DNA of 64,000 nt from an uncultured Bacteroidales bacterium (GCA_934716995.1 CAKUYO010000004.1:54004-118003), one strand, 5' to 3'; shown: positions 32,762 through 41,130, counted from the first letter of the stretch. Notes: generated by a model not told the origin, from the letters alone. Program-made: numbers and translations.

Positions 32762-34777
32762 TTACCAGATAGATACACGGTTTTCGGGGGCTACGTAGAG
32801 CGGGGACTCCGGGGTTACGTTCCATGCCTCATACCATGCGGCGATGTGCGGGAGCGCACCATTGACACGCCAGCGGCCGAGCGAGTGAGGATCGGACTTG
32901 GTACGGTTGAGGATTTCCTCGGGACGGATATTGCCAGCCCATACATTGGCATACGCCAGGAAGAAACGCTGTTCGGGGGTAAAGCCGTCGCGGGTTTGGA
33001 GACGCTCCGAAGCGGGTTTGGAAGCCTCGTTCTCTTTGAAAGCATGGAAAGCCACCTGCAATCCGCCGTGGTCTGCGATGTTCTCTCCGAGGGTAAACTC
33101 ACCATTGCCGTGTACACCCGGAGCCACCTCGATGCTGCTGAAGAAATCCGCCATCACCTTGGTGCGGGCATCAAAACGGGCTTTGTCTTCCGCCGTCCAC
33201 CAGTTGTTGAGGTTTCCGTCCTTGTCGAACTGGCAGCCCTGGTCGTCGAAACCGTGGGTCATCTCGTGTCCGATAACAACACCGATAGCACCATAGTTGA
33301 ACGCGTCATCCGCCGACATATCGAAGAACGGATACTGGAGAATACCTGCAGGGAAGCAGATCTCGTTGCTGGACGGGTTGTAGTAGGCATTGACGGTTTG
33401 CGGGGTCATATACCATTTGGTCTTGTCCACAGGTTTGCCGAGGTAACTGAGGCTGTAGTCCTGCTCGAACTTGGCAGCACGCTGCAGGTTGGCATAGTAG
33501 GGCAGCGCCGGATCGATGTCAAGGGCGGTATAGTCGCGCCATGTATCGGGATAGCCGATCTTGATGGTGAACGCATTGAGTTTCTCGATAGCCTTGGCTT
33601 TGGTTTCGTCTGACATCCACTCGAGATTCTCAATACGCTCGCCAAGGGCCTTCTGGAGGTTCTTGACCAGCGCCAGCATACGCTCTTTGTTCTCCTCGGG
33701 GAAGTATTTCTTGACGTACATCTGTCCGACCGCCTCGCCGAGCGTACCATTGACGATACCTACGGAACGTTTCCATAGCGGACTCGGTTCCTCACGACCT
33801 GACAGCACTTTGCCGTAGAAATTGAAGTTCTCCGCATAAATCTCCGAGGTCAGATAACTTGCGCAGCCGTCGATAGCCTGCCACGTAAAGAGCGTTTTGA
33901 GGTCTTCGAGCGGTTCGTCTGCCAACATCTTGCCTGCCTCCTGCAGGTGGCGTACCTGCCCGACGCTCAGGCTGTCGGGGGCGATGTTCATAGCAGCAAA
34001 GTAGGTCTTCCAGTCCACTTGCGGCACCAGTTCCTGCAACTCGGCAACGGACATCTTGTTGTAGTTGGCTTGCGGGTCGCGGAGTTCGACATTATTGAAA
34101 GCGGCACCTGCCAGACGGGTCTCGAGACGGAGCACGGTCTCGGCTTTGGCGTCAGCATCCGCATAACCGAAGAGCGAGAACATACGTGCCACGTGCGCGC
34201 GATACTCGTTACGGATACGGGTGGTAGCCTCGTCGGTATCGAAATAGTACTCTTTCTCGCCAAGGGCGAAACCGCCCTGATACTCGTTGAGGATATTCAT
34301 GCTGGAGTTCATGGCATCCGCCTCCACATACATACCCCAGATACCGTATTCCATTGCCTTGCCGAGCAGTTCGCTCAGTTGGCTGCGGTCGGAGATAGCG
34401 GCGATTTCATCAAGGGTGGCTTGGATAGGAGCGATGCCCTCCCTGTCGCGGCGGGCGGTGTCCATAGCCATATTGTAGATGTCGCCTATTTTCTGCTCGA
34501 TAGTGCCGTGGGCGTGTTTCCCGGCTGCGATGTCCTGAATAAGGCCGTTGACCTGTTCCAAGTTGTTGAGTGCCAGTTTGTCAAAACTGCCGAAACGGCT
34601 GTACTCGGGTGTGAGCGGGTTGTTCTTCATCCAACCGCCGCACGCAAAATCATAGAAATCGTTCTGAGCAACGACCGTGGTGTCGAGGTTCTCAGGATGG
34701 ATTCCCGTTGTCTGTTGTTTGGTGCATGCTGTAGTCATAAGCGTGATTGCTGCAAGCGAAAAAACGATTTTTTTCAT
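32762..34777 (-). CDS. M13 family zinc metallopeptidase (neprilysin/PepO-like), lipoprotein
   Basis: Predicted lipoprotein of 671 residues: signal peptide with lipobox (MTTAC, Cys18), then an M13 peptidase. The zinc motif is in GVVIGHEMTHGFDDQG (HExxH), the third ligand in FTLGENIADHGG, and the substrate-binding sequence VNAYYNPSSNEICFPAGIL lies before them. These enzymes cut oligopeptides on the N-side of hydrophobic residues, here presumably in the periplasm or on a membrane surface. It is monocistronic, with a promoter that interlocks with that of the divergent yhcH gene. Confidence 0.95.
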   Translation of the reverse strand: MKKIVFSLAAITLMTTACTKQQTTGIHPENLDTTVVAQNDFYDFACGGWMKNNPLTPEYSRFGSFDKLALNNLEQVNGLIQDIAAGKHAHGTIEQKIGDIYNMAMDTARRDREGIAPIQATLDEIAAISDRSQLSELLGKAMEYGIWGMYVEADAMNSSMNILNEYQGGFALGEKEYYFDTDEATTRIRNEYRAHVARMFSLFGYADADAKAETVLRLETRLAGAAFNNVELRDPQANYNKMSVAELQELVPQVDWKTYFAAMNIAPDSLSVGQVRHLQEAGKMLADEPLEDLKTLFTWQAIDGCASYLTSEIYAENFNFYGKVLSGREEPSPLWKRSVGIVNGTLGEAVGQMYVKKYFPEENKERMLALVKNLQKALGERIENLEWMSDETKAKAIEKLNAFTIKIGYPDTWRDYTALDIDPALPYYANLQRAAKFEQDYSLSYLGKPVDKTKWYMTPQTVNAYYNPSSNEICFPAGILQYPFFDMSADDAFNYGAIGVVIGHEMTHGFDDQGCQFDKDGNLNNWWTAEDKARFDARTKVMADFFSSIEVAPGVHGNGEFTLGENIADHGGLQVAFHAFKENEASKPASERLQTRDGFTPEQRFFLAYANVWAGNIRPEEILNRTKSDPHSLGRWRVNGALPHIAAWYEAWNVTPESPLYVAPENRVSIW

Positions 34778-34810
34778 ACGGTTACTTACATTATGTATTC
34801 AAATTGCCTG

Positions 34811-34842
34811 CAAAAGTACTCATTTTCTTGCACGTATGCAAA
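34811..34842 (-). promoter_or_regulatory. Promoter for the M13 peptidase gene
   Basis: Minus-strand TTTG (34839-34842) and TACTTTTG (34811-34818), 20 bases apart; interlocked with the rightward promoter at 34828-34858. Confidence 0.75.
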
Positions 34843-34858
34843 TTATTTCGTACCTTTG
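34828..34858 (+). promoter_or_regulatory. Promoter for the yhcH-like gene
   Basis: TTG (34828-34830) and TACCTTTG (34851-34858), 20 bases apart, ~60 bases before the start codon at 34919. Confidence 0.78.
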
Positions 34859-34918
34859 CGGCAGTTTAACCACCTATTTAGGGCTGTCCGAAACAGACTA
34901 CTAACTAAACAAACATAT

Positions 34919-35374
34919 ATGATTCTTGACAAATTGGAAAACGCTGACTGGTATTTTGACAGCGTTCCGGGCTTTGCCCAATTTATGAAGTTCTTTAACG
35001 CAAACGACCTTGAGGAGATGCCTGCCTGCAAGATTCATCTGGACGGCAACGACCTGTATGTAAATATCCTCGATTTCAACGGCAAAGACGAAGAGAACTG
35101 CCGTATGGAGGCACACAAAGACTATATCGATATTCAGATCCCGCTGACCGATGACGAGGTAATGGGTTGGAAATCATTGGCAGACTGCCAGGAGTTAACG
35201 CAAGAGTACGACGAGGGCAAGGATGTGGAGTTTTATGCCGACAAGGCTACGGCACAGTTTGTAGTGCCGGCAGGGCATTTTGCCGTTTTCTTCCCGACCG
35301 ATGCACACCAGCCGGGCATTGCACCGGGCAAGCATTACCGAAAAATAATCGTTAAAACCAAAGCAAACGTCTAA
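34919..35374 (+). CDS. YhcH/YjgK/YiaL family protein
   Basis: Cupin-like protein of 151 residues (the former DUF386). MILDKLENADWYFDSVPGF opens the family, followed by the central HKDYIDIQIPLTDDEVMGW and the metal-site region AGHFAVFFPTDAHQPGIAPG near 122-141, in which His and Glu residues would bind zinc. Relatives act in sugar-acid or sialic-acid metabolism, possibly as anomerases; the substrate here is not known. A much longer frame extends upstream but is the antisense of the M13 peptidase. The promoter and a hairpin after the stop suggest a single-gene unit. Confidence 0.92.
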   Translation: MILDKLENADWYFDSVPGFAQFMKFFNANDLEEMPACKIHLDGNDLYVNILDFNGKDEENCRMEAHKDYIDIQIPLTDDEVMGWKSLADCQELTQEYDEGKDVEFYADKATAQFVVPAGHFAVFFPTDAHQPGIAPGKHYRKIIVKTKANV

Positions 35375-35381
35375 TTCTATG

Positions 35382-35420
35382 CAGACCGCAGGCACTATGT
35401 GCATTTGCGGTCTGTTTGTC
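35382..35420 (+). terminator. Terminator hairpin between the yhcH-like gene and glgB
   Basis: CAGACCGCA (35382-35390) pairs with TGCGGTCTG (35406-35414), followed by TTTGTCTTATT. It lies only ~14 bases before the branching-enzyme ATG, so it may also act as an attenuator for that gene. Confidence 0.75.
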
Positions 35421-35433
35421 TTATTATTTCGAT

Positions 35434-37470
35434 ATGGAAGAGACAAAAAAGACACTCCAACTGGTGCAGTCCGACCCGTATTTGAAGCCCTACGAGGCTG
35501 CCATACAGGGGCGGTACGACTACGCTGTCCGCAAGGAGCAGCAACTCACAGGCGGCAAGCCGCTGTCGGACTGGGCGGACGGCTACATGTATTTCGGTTT
35601 GCACCGCACAAAAAGCGGCTGGGTGCTGCGCGAATGGGCACCTAATGCCACCGCTATCTATATAAAGGGCGATATGAACGGCTGGGAAAAGTCGGAGAAA
35701 TACCGCCTGCAGCCTATCGGAAACGGTGTTTGGGAGGCAATAATGCCCGCCAAAGCCATGAAGCATAGGCAACTATACAAATTGCTGGTGGAATGGCAGG
35801 GCGGATACGGCGAGCGTATCCCGAGTTACGCCACCCGCGTGGTACAGGACGAGGAGACCAAGATATTCTCCGCACAAGTATGGAACCCCGAGCCGTACAA
35901 ATGGCAACATCAGGGTATCCATGGGGAAACCACGGGGGGACTCTTTATCTACGAGTGCCATATCGGAATGGCTTCGGAAGAGGAGAAAGTGTCGTCCTAC
36001 GAGGAGTTCCGCGTGAGAGTGCTGCCGCGTATTGCCGAGTTGGGCTACAACTGCCTGCAGATCATGGCAATACAGGAGCACCCGTACTATGGCTCTTTCG
36101 GCTACCACGTATCCAATTTCTTTGCCGCTTCCAGCCGTTTTGGCACGCCCGAGGAACTGAAAGCGCTGATTGACGATGCCCACGGGCGCGGAATGGCGGT
36201 GATCATGGATATCGTCCACTCGCACGCCGCAAAAAACGAGTTGGAGGGACTGGGCAACTTCGACGGCACGCCCTATCAGTATTTCCATACGGGCGCACGA
36301 CGCGAACACCCCGCGTGGGACAGCCTGTGTTTCAACTACGAGAAACCCGAGGTGCTGCATTTCCTGCTCTCGAACTGCAAGTTCTGGCTTGACGAGTATG
36401 ATTTCGACGGGTTCCGTTTCGACGGCGTAACCTCGATGATGTACCTCAGCCACGGTCTGGGCGAAGACTTCAACGGCTATGGCAGTTATTTCAACGGCAA
36501 CGAGGACGGCGATGCGATCTGCTACCTCACGCTGGCGAACAAACTGATCCACGAAGTGAAGAAAAACGCCATCACCATTGCCGAGGATATGTCGGGTATG
36601 CCGGGGCTGGCACGCCCGCAGAGCGAAGGCGGTATGGGGTTCGACTACCGTCTGGCAATGGGTATTCCCGATTTCTGGATCAAGTATATCAAAGAGGTGC
36701 GCGACGAGGACTGGAAAGCCGGACATATCCTCTATGAGATGACCAACCGCCGCGACGACGAGCGCACCATCTCGTATGCCGAGAGCCACGATCAGGCACT
36801 GGTGGGCGACAAGACCATCATCTTCCGCCTTGCGGACGCCGATATGTACTGGCATTTCGAACACGGGCACTCCACCTATATGGTCGATCGTGCCATCGCG
36901 CTCCACAAGATGATACGCCTTATCACCGCCTCTACCATCAACGGCGGGTATCTCAACTTTATGGGCAACGAGTTCGGGCACCCCGAGTGGATTGATTTTC
37001 CGCGTCAGGGCAACGGCTGGAGTTGCAAATACGCACGCCGCCAGTGGAGCCTGGTGGACAACCCGAACTTCTACTACGCCGACCTCAACCGCTTCGACGG
37101 GGCGATGGTGCACCTGCTGCGCAAGAAACTGCCGGCGGTAAAAGACGGGAACGGCACGCACCTGCCTTATATATATAAGTTGTGGGACAACGAGGGCGAC
37201 CAGGTAGTGGCTTTCCAACGCGGAAAACTGATTTTTGTTTTCAACTGGAACGGACAGAAATCGTTTGCCGATTATGGTTTCCTTGCCCCCGAAGGCAAAT
37301 ACCGTGTCGTTCTGGACACCGACGCCAAGCAGTTTGCGGGCTTCGGGCAGAACGACGATACAATAGAACATTTTACACAACACGACGAACTCTATGCCCA
37401 AGACGGCAAAGGCTGGCTCAAACTGTACATCCCCGCCCGCTCGGCTATGGTTCTCGAAAAAATCGATTGA
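35434..37470 (+). CDS. glgB: 1,4-alpha-glucan branching enzyme (GH13, eukaryote-like subtype)
   Basis: Branching enzyme of 678 residues that makes alpha-1,6 branches in glycogen. A CBM48-type N-terminal domain (about 50-150, YFGLHRTKSGWVLREWAPNA) precedes the catalytic barrel: nucleophile Asp in GFRFDGVTSM near 331, acid/base Glu in IAEDMSG near 384, and stabilising Asp in ESHDQALVGDKT near 452. Motifs such as YECHIGMASEE and IQEHPYYGSFGYHVSNFFAASSRFG (shown here only as its conserved ends IQEHPYYG and YHVSNFFA) are closer to the eukaryotic branching enzymes (GH13_8) than to Escherichia coli GlgB. The ATG at 35434 was chosen over a TTG 18 bases upstream. The TlpA-like gene follows 2 bases after the stop. 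Confidence 0.94.
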   Translation: MEETKKTLQLVQSDPYLKPYEAAIQGRYDYAVRKEQQLTGGKPLSDWADGYMYFGLHRTKSGWVLREWAPNATAIYIKGDMNGWEKSEKYRLQPIGNGVWEAIMPAKAMKHRQLYKLLVEWQGGYGERIPSYATRVVQDEETKIFSAQVWNPEPYKWQHQGIHGETTGGLFIYECHIGMASEEEKVSSYEEFRVRVLPRIAELGYNCLQIMAIQEHPYYGSFGYHVSNFFAASSRFGTPEELKALIDDAHGRGMAVIMDIVHSHAAKNELEGLGNFDGTPYQYFHTGARREHPAWDSLCFNYEKPEVLHFLLSNCKFWLDEYDFDGFRFDGVTSMMYLSHGLGEDFNGYGSYFNGNEDGDAICYLTLANKLIHEVKKNAITIAEDMSGMPGLARPQSEGGMGFDYRLAMGIPDFWIKYIKEVRDEDWKAGHILYEMTNRRDDERTISYAESHDQALVGDKTIIFRLADADMYWHFEHGHSTYMVDRAIALHKMIRLITASTINGGYLNFMGNEFGHPEWIDFPRQGNGWSCKYARRQWSLVDNPNFYYADLNRFDGAMVHLLRKKLPAVKDGNGTHLPYIYKLWDNEGDQVVAFQRGKLIFVFNWNGQKSFADYGFLAPEGKYRVVLDTDAKQFAGFGQNDDTIEHFTQHDELYAQDGKGWLKLYIPARSAMVLEKID

Positions 37471-37472
37471 TT

Positions 37473-38234
37473 ATGAAAAAGTTACTCCTTATCGCAGTAG
37501 CCGCCATCACATTGGTTGCCTGCAACAAACCCTCGCTCAAAGAGCAATATACCACCCTCACTCAAGAGACGGAAGCCGCATTGGATACGATGACCGACCA
37601 AGCGGCATACGAGGCACTGATCGATTCGTATATGACACAGGTGATGGATATGTATTTCAACAACCTGCAGGACGAATATGCCGACTCTGTGCTGTTTGAC
37701 ATCTATTATATGCTGGATCTTGATCAAAAGACCAAGGTTTTTGACGCTATGCCAAAGGAAAAATTAACCTCCGAGAGCATCAAAAACCTATATGACAACT
37801 ACCGCATTGAGCAAATCACCGCTGTGGGCAACCAATACACCGACATCGCCGCACTGCAAGCAGACGGCACACCGCTCGCACTGAGCGAATTGGTCGGCAA
37901 GACCGAATATGTATTGGTTGATTTCTGGGCTTCGTGGTGCCGACCGTGCCGCAACCTGCTGCCTGTTCTGAAGGAGATCTATGAGGCACAACCCGCAGGC
38001 AAACTGCAGATTCTCGGTATCAGTTGCGACCGCGACTCTGCTGCATGGCAGAAAGCCGTAGCCGAGGAAGAACTGCCGTGGCTGCAAATCCGCGACCAAC
38101 GCGAAGAGCCGTACAATCCGTGCGATGTGTATGGTATTATGGCTATCCCGTCCACGTTCCTTATCGATGCCAATGGCATCATCGTTGCCCGCAACCCCTT
38201 GGAGGATGAGATCAAAGAAATACTTGCAAAATAA
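37473..38234 (+). CDS. TlpA-like thioredoxin-fold lipoprotein
   Basis: Lipoprotein of 253 residues. A signal peptide with lipobox (TLVAC, Cys17) is followed by a ~110-residue helical region and then a thioredoxin domain with the redox motif FWASWCRPCRN near 151-161 and a cis-proline in GIMAIPSTFLIDANG. TlpA/ResA-type proteins reduce or exchange disulfides outside the cytoplasm. The longer open frame starting inside glgB is rejected because this start gives a proper signal peptide. It begins 2 bases after glgB, so the two are in one operon, though no functional tie is known. Confidence 0.93.
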   Translation: MKKLLLIAVAAITLVACNKPSLKEQYTTLTQETEAALDTMTDQAAYEALIDSYMTQVMDMYFNNLQDEYADSVLFDIYYMLDLDQKTKVFDAMPKEKLTSESIKNLYDNYRIEQITAVGNQYTDIAALQADGTPLALSELVGKTEYVLVDFWASWCRPCRNLLPVLKEIYEAQPAGKLQILGISCDRDSAAWQKAVAEEELPWLQIRDQREEPYNPCDVYGIMAIPSTFLIDANGIIVARNPLEDEIKEILAK

Positions 38235-38235
38235 T

Positions 38236-38303
38236 TTCTCTAAACTCTCAACTTATAAACTTCTTTCAACTATCAACTTCTAAACTTCTCTAAACTCTCA
38301 ACT
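38236..38303 (+). repeat. Duplicated CTCTAAACTCTCAACT segment
   Basis: An identical 18-base segment (TTCTCTAAACTCTCAACT) occurs at 38236-38253 and 38286-38303, with related CTTC/CAACT pieces between. It fills almost the whole gap between the TlpA-like gene and nagB. Confidence 0.8.
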
Positions 38304-38309
38304 AAAACA

Positions 38310-39122
38310 ATGCGTGTTATCATTCAACCCGATTATGAACTGCTCAGCCGTTGGGCAGCCAACTATGTAGCCGGTCGTATCAACGAGTTTGCGCCCAAAG
38401 AGAGCACGCCTTTCGTGCTCGGTCTGCCCACCGGCTCATCGCCGCTCGGTATGTACCGCCATCTGATCGAACTCCACCGCGCGGGCAAAGTGTCGTTCCG
38501 CAACGTGGTAACATTCAATATGGACGAGTATGTCGGTTTGCCCGAAGACCACCCCGAGAGTTACCATAGTTTTATGTGGAACAACTTCTTCTCGCATATC
38601 GACATCCGCAAAGAGAATGTAAATATCCTCAACGGCAACGCCGCCGACCTGCAAGCCGAATGTGCGCGCTACGAGGCAAAAATCAAAAACTATGGCGGTA
38701 TTCATCTGTTCCTCGGCGGTATAGGTCCCGACGGGCATATCGCATTCAACGAACCCGGCTCGTCGCTCACCAGCCGCACCCGCAAAAAGGAACTGACCAC
38801 CGACACTATCATTGCCAACTCGCGCTTCTTCGACAACGATGTCAACAAGGTACCCAAGACCGCACTCACCGTCGGCGTAGGTACCGTGATGGACGCACAG
38901 GAAGTGCTGATCATGGTCAACGGACACAACAAAGCACGCGCCCTGCAGCACGCCATAGAGGAGCCTATCTCCCACATGTGGACGGTCTCTGCGCTCCAGA
39001 TGCACCAACACGGCATCATCGTCTGCGACGAAGCCGCGTGCGACGAACTGAAAGTAAGCACTTTCCGCTATTTCCGAGACATTGAGCGCAACAACCTCGA
39101 CCCGGATGCGCTATTAAAATAA
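38310..39122 (+). CDS. nagB: Glucosamine-6-phosphate deaminase
   Basis: Enzyme of 270 residues, close to the usual 261-270. It converts glucosamine-6-phosphate to fructose-6-phosphate and ammonia. The catalytic Asp is in NMDEYVGLP (D72), and the substrate loop GGIGPDGHIAFNEPGSS with its His lies near 136-152. The N-terminal PTGSSPLGMYR binds the phosphate. It belongs to amino-sugar breakdown, e.g. of host glycans or peptidoglycan. No nagA is adjacent and no clear promoter of its own was found. Confidence 0.97.
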   Translation: MRVIIQPDYELLSRWAANYVAGRINEFAPKESTPFVLGLPTGSSPLGMYRHLIELHRAGKVSFRNVVTFNMDEYVGLPEDHPESYHSFMWNNFFSHIDIRKENVNILNGNAADLQAECARYEAKIKNYGGIHLFLGGIGPDGHIAFNEPGSSLTSRTRKKELTTDTIIANSRFFDNDVNKVPKTALTVGVGTVMDAQEVLIMVNGHNKARALQHAIEEPISHMWTVSALQMHQHGIIVCDEAACDELKVSTFRYFRDIERNNLDPDALLK

Positions 39123-39200
39123 TCGTTCCACAAAAAGTGTACGATTGTTAAGATTTCCCTGTACTTTCGGCACCATACATTGTGTACTGAAAAGTAAGGT

Positions 39201-39233
39201 GGATAAGCATAGGATGCGCATAGGATAGGCATC
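39201..39233 (+). repeat. Three 11-bp tandem repeats (GGATAAGCATA type)
   Basis: GGATAAGCATA, GGATGCGCATA and GGATAGGCATC, without gaps, between nagB and the HsdR_N gene. A TGTACGATT-R-TTAAG word flanks the array on both sides (39138-39152 and 39244-39258). Confidence 0.88.
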
Positions 39234-39257
39234 TCTTAAAAATGTACGATTATTAAG

Positions 39258-39299
39258 AATCCATGAGTTCTGTATGCCGTGCATACAAACTCGTGGATT
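39258..39299. promoter_or_regulatory. Long hairpin upstream of the HsdR_N gene
   Basis: AATCCATGAGTT (39258-39269) pairs with 39288-39299 (one G-T wobble), and an inner stem GTATGC-CGT-GCATAC stacks inside it. No T-run follows, so it is not a standard terminator; it could be a leader structure of the gene starting at 39325 or a small mobile-repeat relic. Confidence 0.6.
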
Positions 39300-39324
39300 A
39301 TCATTTGTACCGGGCTTGCCCTAT

Positions 39325-39747
39325 ATGAAAACCCGTATTTATAACAACAAAGGACAGATCTTCTGCGAATGGCGCCGCCAATGGGTGCGCCTTACCCCCG
39401 AAGAGTGGGTACGGCAGCGTTTTCTCCACCTTTTGGTAGAGAAATACGACTACCCGATGTCGCTCATCGGGGTGGAAATCCCCATCTCAGTAGGTGATGC
39501 ACAGAAACGCTGTGATGCAGTAGTCTATACCCGCCAAATGCAGCCGTTGGTACTGATCGAGTTCAAGGCGGAATCCGTACCGCTCACACAGAAAGTACTC
39601 GACCAGGCGGTTACCTACAACCGCACCCTCTCCGTCCCTTTCCTGATTCTCCACAATGGTCCCCAAACCATTTTAGCCCGTATCAACCGGCACGAGATAC
39701 AATATGCCACCGTTCTCCCCACTTGGGAGCAACTAACTGAACAATAA
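39325..39747 (+). CDS. HsdR_N (type I restriction R-subunit N-terminal) domain protein
   Basis: Protein of 140 residues made almost only of the HsdR N-terminal nuclease-fold domain: LTPEEWVRQRFLHLLVEKYD, then CDAVVYT and LVLIEFKAES, which supply the D...ExK metal-binding residues of a PD-(D/E)xK nuclease (here E-F-K). There is no helicase domain and no hsdM/hsdS nearby. Such small proteins are widespread in Bacteroidetes, usually beside housekeeping genes; their role is unknown. I prefer the ATG at 39325 to one at 39274 that lies within a hairpin. phoH follows after 6 bases. Confidence 0.85.
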   Translation: MKTRIYNNKGQIFCEWRRQWVRLTPEEWVRQRFLHLLVEKYDYPMSLIGVEIPISVGDAQKRCDAVVYTRQMQPLVLIEFKAESVPLTQKVLDQAVTYNRTLSVPFLILHNGPQTILARINRHEIQYATVLPTWEQLTEQ

Positions 39748-39753
39748 TCATCT

Positions 39754-40758
39754 ATGGAAACAATCATTACCCTGCAAGACCACCTTGATACGGCGGTTTT
39801 CTACGGTGTAAACAACCAAAACATACTCTGTATCAAAAACCAGCACCCCGATGTGCGGGTCGTGGCACGCGGCTACCAGGTGAAAGTATCGGGTGCGGAA
39901 GCCGCTATCGCCCGTTTTGAACACAGTCTGCGCCTGTGCGAGACTTTCTGCATCAAAAACAACACCCTCAACGAGGAACAGATACTTATGCTCCTGCATG
40001 GCGAGCAGCCGCAGGAATACCTGCAAGACAACCTGATCTTGCACGGTGTGAACGGCAAATCTATTGTCGCCCGCAGCCGCAACCAACAAATGCTTGTGGA
40101 CGCCTATGAGGACAACGACCTCCTATTTGCAATCGGTCCAGCCGGCAGCGGAAAGACCTATACCGCTATTGCTTTGGCGGTACGCGCACTCAAAAACAGA
40201 GAGGTAAAGAAAATCATTCTCTCACGCCCTGCTGTTGAAGCAGGCGAAAAACTCGGCTTCCTACCGGGCGATATGAAGGACAAGATTGACCCCTATCTGC
40301 AACCGCTCTACGATGCCTTGCAGGATATGTTTCCGCCCGCCAAACTGAACGAATATATGGAGCGGGGGGTGATACAGATTGCACCGCTCGCTTTCATGCG
40401 CGGACGCACATTGGCAGATGCCATCGTCATCTTGGACGAGGCGCAGAATACCACCACCGCACAACTCAAGATGTTCCTCACGCGTCTCGGTATCAACGGC
40501 AAGATGATCATCACGGGCGACCTCACACAGGTCGATTTGCCCGCCAACCAGCGTTCCGGACTGCGGGATGCCATTGAGCGGCTGCGGGATATTCGCGGCA
40601 TTGCCATCGTGGAGTTCAATCAGAAAGACATTGTCCGCCACCCGCTGGTCAAACACATTGTCTCCGCCTACGCCAAACACATCGGCACCCCCACCCCGCA
40701 AGATAACGTTTCGCCGCAAGATAACACTGCATCACCGGACAATACTACCTTATTATAA
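39754..40758 (+). CDS. phoH: PhoH family P-loop ATPase
   Basis: Protein of 334 residues, typical of PhoH. An N-terminal KH-like region (about 20-75) precedes the PhoH ATPase domain with Walker A IGPAGSGKTYTA near 127-138 and Walker B VILDEAQNTT near 225-234. PhoH proteins are thought to act on RNA, and links to ribosome maturation with YbeY exist in other bacteria. The ~20 residues after the ATPase domain are polar and repetitive (PQDNVSPQDNTASPDNTT). It lies 6 bases after the HsdR_N gene. Confidence 0.94.
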   Translation: METIITLQDHLDTAVFYGVNNQNILCIKNQHPDVRVVARGYQVKVSGAEAAIARFEHSLRLCETFCIKNNTLNEEQILMLLHGEQPQEYLQDNLILHGVNGKSIVARSRNQQMLVDAYEDNDLLFAIGPAGSGKTYTAIALAVRALKNREVKKIILSRPAVEAGEKLGFLPGDMKDKIDPYLQPLYDALQDMFPPAKLNEYMERGVIQIAPLAFMRGRTLADAIVILDEAQNTTTAQLKMFLTRLGINGKMIITGDLTQVDLPANQRSGLRDAIERLRDIRGIAIVEFNQKDIVRHPLVKHIVSAYAKHIGTPTPQDNVSPQDNTASPDNTTLL

Positions 40759-40817
40759 GGTAGCAGTAGCCTTTTTTACACTATTTCCATATTCTCACCT
40801 ACTTTTTTGCTCTTTTA

Positions 40818-40849
40818 TTTGCAGATTTCAAAAAAAAGCAGTACTTTTG
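40818..40849 (+). promoter_or_regulatory. Promoter for tRNA-His
   Basis: TTTG (40818-40821) and TACTTTTG (40842-40849), 20 bases apart. The precursor would begin near 40856, ~118 bases before the mature tRNA. Confidence 0.75.
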
Positions 40850-40894
40850 TACCCGCTTTTGAAATGTACTCTGTTTGCGTAATATCGCAGAACA

Positions 40895-40945
40895 ATTCTT
40901 GGAATATACTTAGAACGATTCTTAGGGTATTACTTGGAATAATTT
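40895..40945 (+). repeat. Irregular 11-12-bp repeats in the tRNA-His leader
   Basis: CTTGGAAT, CTTAGAAC, CTTAGGGT and CTTGGAAT recur with their CTT at 40898, 40909, 40921 and 40933, a spacing of 11-12 bases. They lie in the presumed 5' leader of the tRNA precursor. Confidence 0.6.
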
Positions 40946-40973
40946 CCAGAGCATCGTTTTCGGAAGTTAAATG

Positions 40974-41046
40974 GTGGTCTTAGCTCAGTTGGCAGAGCAT
41001 CGGATTGTGGTTCCGAGTGTCGTGGGTTCGAGCCCCACATTCCACC
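40974..41046 (+). tRNA. tRNA-His (anticodon GTG)
   Basis: The cloverleaf is clear: D-stem GCTC/GAGC, anticodon stem TCGGA/TCCGA with loop TTGTGGT (anticodon GTG), T-stem GTGGG/CCCAC with loop TTCGAGC. G at 40973 can pair with discriminator C at 41046, the mark of tRNA-His. The acceptor stem GTGGTCT/ATTCCAC has two adjacent pyrimidine mismatches (pairs 5-68 T-T and 6-67 C-T), which is odd. CCA is not encoded. A promoter lies upstream and a strong terminator four bases downstream. Confidence 0.93.
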
Positions 41047-41050
41047 CGCA

Positions 41051-41092
41051 AATGGCATCGTAAATCTTGGATTTGCGATGCCATTTTCTTTT
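41051..41092 (+). terminator. Terminator of tRNA-His
   Basis: Sixteen-base-pair stem (41051-41066 with 41070-41085, one wobble) around TTG, followed by TTCTTTTT. Confidence 0.93.
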
Positions 41093-41130
41093 TGACCATT
41101 TCGCTTATATGATAGAAAATAATCCGACTG

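Noticed and set aside
33947..34918. Long upstream extension of the YhcH-like protein
   Set aside because: The extra ~320 codons are antisense to the M13 peptidase, and the promoter at 34828 lies inside them; the conserved family start is at 34919.
35773..37401. 542-codon minus-strand frame inside glgB
   Set aside because: Antisense of the catalytic barrel; no start signal or promoter, no family likeness.
39325..39747. Type I restriction-modification system
   Set aside because: Only the nuclease-fold domain is present; no helicase part, hsdM or hsdS exists in the window.
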